From JADCRZ01 sp965200945 (GTDB taxonomy: Bacteria > Bacteroidota > Bacteroidia > Chitinophagales > Chitinophagaceae): DNA of 64,000 nt. Each line of letters opens with the position of its first letter. Position 1 is the first letter of the stretch. The position numbers and the translations under genes are program-made. Below are positions 42,698 through 49,480 of this stretch, in pieces. The notes beneath the pieces were generated by a model. It saw only the letters and a program-made list of their open reading frames with translations, had not been told where the DNA came from and made no database searches. Location: NCBI GenBank assembly GCA_965200945.1, contig OZ241749.1, forward strand, positions 1,178,001 to 1,242,000. Direction: 5' to 3'.

Positions 42698-44083
42698 ATG
42701 CAGATATTTGATGTCATTATTATCGGTTCTGGACAGGGCGGGGTACCCCTTGCAAAAAAACTGGCGAAGGCCGGCAAGAAAACACTGATCGTCGAAAAAC
42801 GGCTCGTCGGCGGAACCTGTATCAATGATGGGTGTACGCCGACCAAGGCGATGATCGCCTCGGCTAAACGTGCCTACTCCATTGCGCACAGCGACGAGCT
42901 GGGGATAGAGAGCGGTTCTTGCCGGGTCGATTTTCCTAAAGTGATCGAACGCAAGAACAAGATCGTGGCGTCGTTTCATGATTCGGCACAGAAAGGACTT
43001 GAGACAACGGAAAACCTCACCCTTTTATTCGGGGAAGCTTATTTCACCGCCGACAAAACGATCGCGGTCCGCTCGGGCCCTGAGAGCCAGGAGACGTACA
43101 CCGCTTCCCAGATTTTCATCAATACCGGTGCTGCTTCCCTCCTACCTCCGATACCGGGGTTAAACAAAGTGCCATACCTTACTTCCACTACCCTGCTTGA
43201 TATCGATCTTATCCCGGAGCACCTGCTGATACTCGGCGGCAGTTACATCGCCCTGGAGTTCGGGCAGATGTTCAGGCGCTTTGGGAGTAAGGTGACCATC
43301 ATAGACCAGTCGCCGGCTTTTTTGTCGCATGAAGATGATGACATTGCAGAATGCCTGAAGAACATACTGCTGGAAGAAGAGATCACGATCCTTCTGGAAG
43401 CCCATGCAGAAAGCATTCAGGCGCAAGAAGATGGCAAACTGCAGCTGCGCATCAACGTAAACGGGGAAAGTAAAACCGTGACTGGGTCGCACCTCCTGGT
43501 GGCTACCGGACGCAAGCCGCAGAGCGAAGCCCTGCAGCTCGGCAAGATCGGCGTAAAGACAGATGATCACGGACACATCCTGGTGAACGAATTCCTGGAA
43601 ACATCCGCCGAAGGCATTTTCGCCCTTGGCGATGTGAAAGGCGGGCCCGCTTTCACGCATATCTCGTACAACGACTACCTGGTATTGCTCAACAATGTAC
43701 TCAACAAGCCAACGCGTTCCATAACCGGTAGGTTTGTTCCTTACACCATGTTCACCGACCCCCAGCTTGGCCGGGTTGGCCTTTCCGAGAAAGAAGCACG
43801 CGCAAAAGGGATCAATTATCAGGTGACCACATTGCAGATGGACAAAGCCGCCCGGGGAATAGAAACGGGTGAAACCAAAGGCATGATGAAGGCCCTGGTA
43901 GACCCGGATACAAAGCAGATCCTGGGCGCGGCCATCCTGGCCGTGGAAGGCGGTGAGGTAATGAGCATGCTGCAGCTCGCAATGGCCGGAAAGATCCCGT
44001 ACGATGAGATCAGGGAAATGATCTTTGCTCATCCGCTGTTCGCCGAATCACTCAACAACCTTTTTATGCCGCTCGATAAGTAG
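42698..44083 (+). CDS. Mercuric-reductase-like flavoprotein disulfide reductase
   Basis: 461 residues of the class I pyridine-nucleotide disulfide oxidoreductases. FAD motif GSGQGG (10-15), redox-active pair Cys41/Cys46 (GTCINDGC), NAD(P)H-binding GGSYIALEFGQ (about 185), the second FAD motif (GIFALGDVKGG) and the dimer-interface His445/Glu450 (HPLFAE) are all present, so it should be active. It lacks the N-terminal HMA domain and C-terminal Cys pair of true mercuric reductase. It is the first gene of a tight operon with an ABC transporter and egtB-egtD, which suggests a reductase for a small disulfide, possibly oxidised ergothioneine. That role is inference. Confidence 0.88.
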   Translation: MQIFDVIIIGSGQGGVPLAKKLAKAGKKTLIVEKRLVGGTCINDGCTPTKAMIASAKRAYSIAHSDELGIESGSCRVDFPKVIERKNKIVASFHDSAQKGLETTENLTLLFGEAYFTADKTIAVRSGPESQETYTASQIFINTGAASLLPPIPGLNKVPYLTSTTLLDIDLIPEHLLILGGSYIALEFGQMFRRFGSKVTIIDQSPAFLSHEDDDIAECLKNILLEEEITILLEAHAESIQAQEDGKLQLRINVNGESKTVTGSHLLVATGRKPQSEALQLGKIGVKTDDHGHILVNEFLETSAEGIFALGDVKGGPAFTHISYNDYLVLLNNVLNKPTRSITGRFVPYTMFTDPQLGRVGLSEKEARAKGINYQVTTLQMDKAARGIETGETKGMMKALVDPDTKQILGAAILAVEGGEVMSMLQLAMAGKIPYDEIREMIFAHPLFAESLNNLFMPLDK

Positions 44084-44093
44084 GTAATCATTC

Positions 44094-45077
44094 ATGATCG
44101 TTGCAGAACAACTCAGCAAAACATTCGGTGCCAAAAAAGCCGTTGACGCCATTTCCTTCCGGGTGAATGAAGGGGAGAACTTTGTTTTTCTGGGTACCAG
44201 CGGTTGTGGCAAAACAACGACCCTGCGGATGATCAACCGGTTGATAGAACCCACTTCAGGATCGGTAACCGTCAATGGTGAAAATGTAATGCGGCAGCAA
44301 CCGGAAAAGCTGCGCCGGTCTATCGGCTACGTACTGCAGCACAACGGCCTCTTCCCGCATTACACCGTGGAAGAGAACATCGGTGTGGTACCGAAGCTGC
44401 TGGGAACTCCGCCGGAACAGATCCGCAAACGCGCGGCTGAGCTGCTCGACAAGCTGCATCTGCCTCCCGGCCAGTACCTGCGGCTATATCCGGCACAGCT
44501 CAGCGGCGGGCAGCAACAACGGGTGGGCCTGGCCCGCGCACTGGCCGCCGACCCGCCGGTATTGCTCATGGACGAACCTTTTGGCGCACTCGATACGATC
44601 ACACGGGCAGCCATCCGCAAAGAGCTGAGTGAACTCGATGAATTCAGGCGCAAAACGATCCTGCTGGTGACACACGACGTGCAGGAAGCGTTTGCCCTTG
44701 CCGATAAAGTGTGCCTGATGGACCAGGGCCGGATCGTGCAGACGGGCGCGCCTGCCGACCTTATCTTCCATCCGTCCGGTTCCTTTGTATCAGATTTTTT
44801 ACAGGAAGAAAAGATGCAGCTGTCATTCCGGGCGCTGAAACTGAAGGCTATCTGGGACCGACTGCAGGAGGAGAAAGAAACGGGTCAGGCGCCGGTAGCA
44901 GTTTCGCCCGACACGACGTTCTGGGATGCGCTTCAGCAAGTATATGGTCAGCCTGCTCAACTTGCACCGGCACAGGACCGCGCACTCCGGAAGCACGTAA
45001 CATTCTCCAGTCTTATGAAGGCTTATCAGGAAATGCAAACAAAAGAGAGAGGCGCCGGGCAGGACAATTCGCAGTAG
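44094..45077 (+). CDS. egtV: ABC transporter ATPase (osmoprotectant/ergothioneine type)
   Basis: 327 residues. Walker A GTSGCGKTT (34-42), Q-loop in YVLQHNG, signature LSGGQQQR, Walker B LLMDEPFGALD and switch His in VTHDVQEA are intact. It is closest to OpuCA/ProV-type ATPases, but the C-terminal part (about 240-327) is a short unrelated extension, not a pair of CBS domains. It lies 10 bases after the flavoprotein gene and 39 before the fused permease gene. Linkage to egtB-egtD favours an EgtV-like role over a glycine betaine role; the symbol is given on that basis. Confidence 0.85.
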   Translation: MIVAEQLSKTFGAKKAVDAISFRVNEGENFVFLGTSGCGKTTTLRMINRLIEPTSGSVTVNGENVMRQQPEKLRRSIGYVLQHNGLFPHYTVEENIGVVPKLLGTPPEQIRKRAAELLDKLHLPPGQYLRLYPAQLSGGQQQRVGLARALAADPPVLLMDEPFGALDTITRAAIRKELSELDEFRRKTILLVTHDVQEAFALADKVCLMDQGRIVQTGAPADLIFHPSGSFVSDFLQEEKMQLSFRALKLKAIWDRLQEEKETGQAPVAVSPDTTFWDALQQVYGQPAQLAPAQDRALRKHVTFSSLMKAYQEMQTKERGAGQDNSQ

Positions 45078-45116
45078 CAGTGATCCGGATTCAATCTTAT
45101 ATTTCAATCCATCTAT

Positions 45117-46691
45117 TTGAACCAGCTCCAACAATTTCTACTTTTTGTAAGCCAGCAGCGTGATAAGATCCTGAGCCAGACGCTGGAACACATCGGGCTC
45201 ACGTTCATCTCGCTCCTTATCGCCGTGCTGGCAGGCCTTCCACTTGGAATTTTCATCGCGAACCGGAAAAAGTGGGCCGGCCTTGTTCTGGGCGTCGCCG
45301 GCATTTTGCAAACCATACCTAGCATTGCGCTGCTGGGCATCATGATCCCACTGCTCGGCATCGGCCCTAAGCCCGCCATCGTTGCCCTTTTTCTCTACGC
45401 GCTGCTGCCGATCATCCGCAATACCTATACAGGCATCACCGGGGTTGATCCGGTGATCACAGAAGCGGCAAAAGGCATGGGAATGAGCGCAAGGCAAACA
45501 CTTTCCAAGGTAACCCTACCGCTTGCCATGCCGGTGATCCTGGCCGGCATCCGGACCGCGACTGTCATCAACGTGGGGGTTGCCACCCTGGCTGCGTACA
45601 TCGCTGCCGGCGGGCTGGGCGAATTTATTTTTGGCGGTATTGCCCTCAACAATGCCAACATGATCCTCGCCGGGGCCGTGCCGGCTGCACTGCTTGCGAT
45701 CGTTTTTGATTTTTTACTGTCCCGTGTACAGAAGATGAGTCTTGGAAAGCTGCACGCCGGTGCATGGTTGCTGCCTGTTGCGCTTGTGCTTTTATCGTCG
45801 TTTTACTTGCTCCCCCGCTTTTATTCGGGCAGCCTGCTGGCCGGTTTTACGCCTGAGTTCATGGGCCGTTCAGATGGTTACCTGGGCTTGAAAGCCACTT
45901 ACCACTGGAAGGTGCGTACCGTAGTGATCAGCGACGCGGTGATGTACAATGCGGCGCAGGAAGGAAAGCTCGACCTTATCAGCGGCTACAGTACGGACGG
46001 ACGCATCAAGGCTTTCGACCTGACAGTACTACAAGACGACAAAAACATTTTCCCTCCCTATTTTGCAGCCCCCATCATCCGTAAACAAACCCTTGAAAAA
46101 TTTCCCGAACTTGAAGCCGTTTTCAACAAACTGAGCGGACTCATCAACGACTCTATCATGACCGCCCTGAACTACCAGGCAGATTTTCTAAAACAGGATC
46201 CTGAAAAGATCGCGGAAAATTTTCTCCGTGACAGGTCTTTGTTTCAACCCGCCCGCAACGGTTCCAAGGGCGTCGTCAGGCTGGGGTCCAAGATCTTCGG
46301 CGAGCAATATATCCTCATCAACATGTACAGGAAACTGATCGAGGGGTACACCGACCTGAAGGTGGAGACCAAAACCGGGCTGGGGGGAACAAAAATCTGC
46401 TTCGACGCGTTAACCAACGGAGAAATCGATTGTTACCCCGAATACACCGGAACAGGCCTGCTGGTGATGCTGCAACCCGATCCGGAGCTGGTGGAAAAGC
46501 TTGGTTCAGACAGGGAAAAGGTCTATCGGTATGTATCACAGGAGTTCCTGAAACGGTACCAGATCCTGTGGCTCAAACCCATCGGGTTCAACAATGCTTA
46601 CGCGCTGATGATGCGCAGAAAACAGGCCGCCCAGCTTCGCCTGCGGTCGATCTCGGACATACAAAAATATTCAGACAAACAACAGCAATGA
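45117..46691 (+). CDS. egtU: Fused ABC permease and substrate-binding protein (EgtU-like, permuted binding domain)
   Basis: 524 residues from a TTG start; no in-frame ATG is available before residue 76. Residues about 20-235 form a BPD-type permease with six predicted TM helices and the EAAKGMGMSARQTL coupling motif. The rest is a ProX/OpuC-type binding domain, fused as in EgtU, but its halves are reversed. The part that normally comes last (241-371, AGFTPEF to IAENFL, with YSTDGRIKAFDL and DDKNIFPPY) precedes the part that normally comes first (386-518, VRLGSK to ISDIQKY, with CYPEYTGTGLLV and FNNAYAL). The frame is open throughout. Its stop overlaps the egtB start (ATGA). Ligand inferred from context: ergothioneine or hercynine; betaine or choline is the alternative. 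Confidence 0.85.
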   Translation: MNQLQQFLLFVSQQRDKILSQTLEHIGLTFISLLIAVLAGLPLGIFIANRKKWAGLVLGVAGILQTIPSIALLGIMIPLLGIGPKPAIVALFLYALLPIIRNTYTGITGVDPVITEAAKGMGMSARQTLSKVTLPLAMPVILAGIRTATVINVGVATLAAYIAAGGLGEFIFGGIALNNANMILAGAVPAALLAIVFDFLLSRVQKMSLGKLHAGAWLLPVALVLLSSFYLLPRFYSGSLLAGFTPEFMGRSDGYLGLKATYHWKVRTVVISDAVMYNAAQEGKLDLISGYSTDGRIKAFDLTVLQDDKNIFPPYFAAPIIRKQTLEKFPELEAVFNKLSGLINDSIMTALNYQADFLKQDPEKIAENFLRDRSLFQPARNGSKGVVRLGSKIFGEQYILINMYRKLIEGYTDLKVETKTGLGGTKICFDALTNGEIDCYPEYTGTGLLVMLQPDPELVEKLGSDREKVYRYVSQEFLKRYQILWLKPIGFNNAYALMMRRKQAAQLRLRSISDIQKYSDKQQQ

Positions 46692-47839
46692 AGACCTTAC
46701 CCGATCAGTACATGGAAGTCAGGCAACACTCCGAAGCCATCTGTAAACCACTTAAAACAGAAGATTACGTGGTGCAGCCGGTTGCGGATGTCAGTCCGCC
46801 CAAATGGCATTTAGGACATACCACCTGGTTCTTCGAGACCTTTGTACTTAAGCCAAACATGCCCGGCTATCATGAATTTGATCCCAACTACAACTTTGTT
46901 TTCAACAGTTATTATGAAACCGTAGGGGCCCGTGTGATCCGTACAGACCGCGGCAACCTCAGCCGCCCCGCCGTGTCTGATGTATACAATTACCGGGAAT
47001 GGGTAGATGAGGCAATGCGGCAATTTCTGAACACGCCGGAAGCCGCCTCTCTTACCGATCTGCTCACCCTGGGCTTCAACCACGAACAGCAACACCAGGA
47101 ACTTCTGTTTACCGACATCAAATACATTCTCGGTCATAACCCCCTTTTTCCGGCTTATTACGAAGAGGCTCAAGCACCGGCTAAAGTTTCCGGCTCCAAC
47201 GGCTATATTTCCATGCAGGCTGGCTTGTACAGTATCGGGCACGAAGGCAGCGGCTTTTGCTTCGACAATGAATTGTCGCGCCACCAGGTGTACCTTCAGC
47301 CTTACCGCATCGCCTCTTCACAGGTCACCAATGAAGAGTATGCTGCCTTTATTGAGGCTGGCGGGTATACAAATTTTGCCTACTGGCATGCGGAGGGCTG
47401 GGACTGGGTGCGCACGAAACAAATCAGTGCCCCCATGTACTGGTACAGGATCGACGATGCGTGGTGGCATTATACCCTGAACGGCTTGCAGCCACTCAAC
47501 TTGCAGGAAGCGGTCTGTCATGTAAGCTATTATGAGGCTTATGCCTACGCCTCCTGGAAAGGATTGCGGCTGCCGACGGAATTTGAGTGGGAAGCAGCAG
47601 CGGCTCAGTTCTCCTGGGGAACCCGGTGGGAATGGACGGAAAGCGCTTACCTGCCTTACCCCGGATTTACCAAAGCACCGGGCGCCATCGGTGAATACAA
47701 CGGTAAATTCATGGTGAACCAGAAAGTACTGCGCGGCGCATCGGAAGTTACCCCTTCCGGTCACAGTCGTTCTACCTACCGCAATTTTTTTCACGCGCCG
47801 CTCCGGTGGCAATATACAGGCATCCGGCTGGCTGAATAA
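46688..47839 (+). CDS. egtB: Ergothioneine biosynthesis protein EgtB (sulfoxide synthase)
   Basis: 383 residues. A DinB-like N-terminal domain supplies the iron-binding His triad, with His41/His44 in KWHLGHTTWFFE and His132/His136 in NHEQQHQE. The C-terminal part (about 170-383) is a formylglycine-generating-enzyme-like domain (LRLPTEFEWEAAA, then RGAS and RNFFHAPLRWQYTGIRLAE). EgtB joins hercynine to a thiol and inserts the sulfur with O2. It is shorter than the roughly 430 residues of mycobacterial EgtB. With no egtA or egtC nearby it probably uses cysteine directly, not gamma-glutamylcysteine. The ATG at 46688 overlaps the transporter stop. Confidence 0.93.
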   Translation: MKTLPDQYMEVRQHSEAICKPLKTEDYVVQPVADVSPPKWHLGHTTWFFETFVLKPNMPGYHEFDPNYNFVFNSYYETVGARVIRTDRGNLSRPAVSDVYNYREWVDEAMRQFLNTPEAASLTDLLTLGFNHEQQHQELLFTDIKYILGHNPLFPAYYEEAQAPAKVSGSNGYISMQAGLYSIGHEGSGFCFDNELSRHQVYLQPYRIASSQVTNEEYAAFIEAGGYTNFAYWHAEGWDWVRTKQISAPMYWYRIDDAWWHYTLNGLQPLNLQEAVCHVSYYEAYAYASWKGLRLPTEFEWEAAAAQFSWGTRWEWTESAYLPYPGFTKAPGAIGEYNGKFMVNQKVLRGASEVTPSGHSRSTYRNFFHAPLRWQYTGIRLAE

Positions 47840-47848
47840 ACAATCCAA

Positions 47849-48790
47849 ATGAACCCATTTTTCCAGGAAGTGTACAAGGGGCTTACGGCTCCTTTTAAAC
47901 AACTGTCTTCCAAATATTTCTACGATGCGGCAGGCGACAAGATCTTTGAAGAGATCATGGATTGCCCAGAATATTACCTGACGAACTGTGAGCTCGAGGT
48001 CATGGCCACGCAGAGCAACGGCATCATCGATGCCATCCAGCAACATCACCCGGCTTTTGATGTGATTGAGCTGGGCCCCGGCAATGCCAAAAAATCATTT
48101 TATTTTCTGCAGGAGATGCAGCGGCGGCAGGTACCGTTCACTTATTTCCCGATCGATATTTCAGAAAACGTGATACAACAACTGGAAAGCACCCTGCCAC
48201 AGCAGCTACCCGGAATCCGGATCGGGGCGCTGCCCGGTGAGTACCTGCAGATGCTGAAAAAGGCCCGGCAGCTTTCAAAGCGGCCCAAACTGGTGCTTTT
48301 TATGGGCGCCAACATCGGCAATTTTTCTCCCGGGGATGCTGCCCTCTTTATCCGGGAACTCCGCAGCCTGCTCGCCCCCGGCGATATGCTGCTGACCGGT
48401 TTTGACCTCGTGAAAGACCCCCGCATCATACTGGCGGCGTACAATGACCGGGCCGGCGTTACAAAGCGGTTCAACCTCAACCTGCTGCACCGTATGAACC
48501 GGGAGCTGGAGGCCAACTTCGTACTCTCGCAGTTCGATCATTTTCCAACTTACGACCCGCAGACAGGCACCTGCAAAAGTTTCCTGGTGAGCCTGCAGAA
48601 ACAGGAAGTGCGGCTGGGAGAAGCAGACTTTATCCACTTCGAGGAAGGCGAGCCCATCCTTACGGAAAACAGCCAGAAGTACACGTTGCCCTGGATCGAG
48701 GAGATGGCCCGGACAAGCGGCTTCACGGTCAGCCGGCATTTCTTCGACGAGAAACACTGGTTTACAGACAGCCTGTGGCGGTGTAGCTGA
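47849..48790 (+). CDS. egtD: L-histidine N-alpha-methyltransferase EgtD
   Basis: 313 residues. N-terminal LSSKYFYDAAGDKIFEEI and CPEYYLTNCE are hallmarks of EgtD, followed by the SAM-binding ELGPGNAKKS (74-83), the MGANIGNFSPGDA segment and DLVKDPRIILAAYND. It adds three methyl groups to histidine to give hercynine, the first committed step of ergothioneine synthesis. It is the last gene of the operon, 9 bases after egtB. No terminator is obvious after it. Confidence 0.95.
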   Translation: MNPFFQEVYKGLTAPFKQLSSKYFYDAAGDKIFEEIMDCPEYYLTNCELEVMATQSNGIIDAIQQHHPAFDVIELGPGNAKKSFYFLQEMQRRQVPFTYFPIDISENVIQQLESTLPQQLPGIRIGALPGEYLQMLKKARQLSKRPKLVLFMGANIGNFSPGDAALFIRELRSLLAPGDMLLTGFDLVKDPRIILAAYNDRAGVTKRFNLNLLHRMNRELEANFVLSQFDHFPTYDPQTGTCKSFLVSLQKQEVRLGEADFIHFEEGEPILTENSQKYTLPWIEEMARTSGFTVSRHFFDEKHWFTDSLWRCS

Positions 48791-48882
48791 TGCAGCCACT
48801 TCGGTACTGACAATCATTCCTGCGCTGCGTTTACCGGCCTGACGGTTGACATTTCATTAACCGATCGTCTGTCAATTTTACA

Positions 48883-48947
48883 CCGTTTGCAGGGGCTGAA
48901 ACACGCTGCTGCGGCGCACTGTTATGGGGAAGTTAAGTTGCAAACGG
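48883..48947. promoter_or_regulatory. Inverted repeat upstream of the Gly/Tyr-rich protein gene
   Basis: CCGTTTGCA (48883-48891) and TGCAAACGG (48939-48947) are exact inverted copies separated by 47 bases, 50 bases before the next gene. It could be a regulator site or a loop in the leader; it could also be chance. Confidence 0.3.
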
Positions 48948-48997
48948 CTTGTATCAAACAGCATGGATATTGTGTTATAATATGAAAACATTATATC

Positions 48998-49414
48998 ATG
49001 AAAAAGCTATTAGTCATACTGTTTGCACTTGGTTTTGGTTTTGGCGCATCTGCTCAGTATCATGGTGGTGGCCATATAGCTGTGGCGCCCCGTGTAATTA
49101 GACCCCGGGTTATCATCGGCGGTTACGCCCCCATCACTCCTTACCTGGGCTATGGATTTGGGTCCGGATACAATCCCTATTTTGGTTATCCTTATGGTCC
49201 TTCTTACCGCAGCAGCCGGCCTACGAAACTGGATCTGCAGATAGAAGACATCAAGAATGATTATAAAGACAGGATCTGGTCTGCCAAACACGACGACAGC
49301 CTCAGCCGCAAGGACAGGAAAGCCAAAGTGCACGAATTGAAACACGAACGCGACGATGCCATCATCGATGCAAAAAGGAACTATTACAAAACAAGTCTTA
49401 ACTACAGGTCATAG
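48998..49414 (+). CDS. Small secreted Gly/Tyr-rich protein
   Basis: 138 residues. The signal peptide (1-19, ending SAQ) leads into a segment rich in Gly, Tyr, Pro and His (about 20-75, with GYGFGSGYNPYFGYPYGPSY). A charged helical C-terminus follows (about 78-138, KLDLQIEDIKNDYKDRIWSA). No family function known. It has its own AT-rich upstream region and a strong terminator behind it. Confidence 0.8.
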   Translation: MKKLLVILFALGFGFGASAQYHGGGHIAVAPRVIRPRVIIGGYAPITPYLGYGFGSGYNPYFGYPYGPSYRSSRPTKLDLQIEDIKNDYKDRIWSAKHDDSLSRKDRKAKVHELKHERDDAIIDAKRNYYKTSLNYRS

Positions 49415-49432
49415 TTTCTGTGATCTGTCCAT

Positions 49433-49465
49433 AAAAAAAGCCCGCAAAGATTGCGGGCTTTTTTT
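49433..49465. terminator. Bidirectional terminator
   Basis: A 15-bp stem AAAAAAAGCCCGCAA / TTGCGGGCTTTTTTT with a 3-base loop sits between convergent genes. It has A and T runs on both sides, so it can serve the secreted-protein gene (plus) and the BNR gene (minus). Confidence 0.9.
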
Positions 49466-49480
49466 ATGGACTCGGTCTGC

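Noticed and set aside
42698..44083. True mercuric reductase
   Set aside because: The mercury-binding N-terminal domain and the C-terminal vicinal Cys pair are missing and no other mer genes are present.
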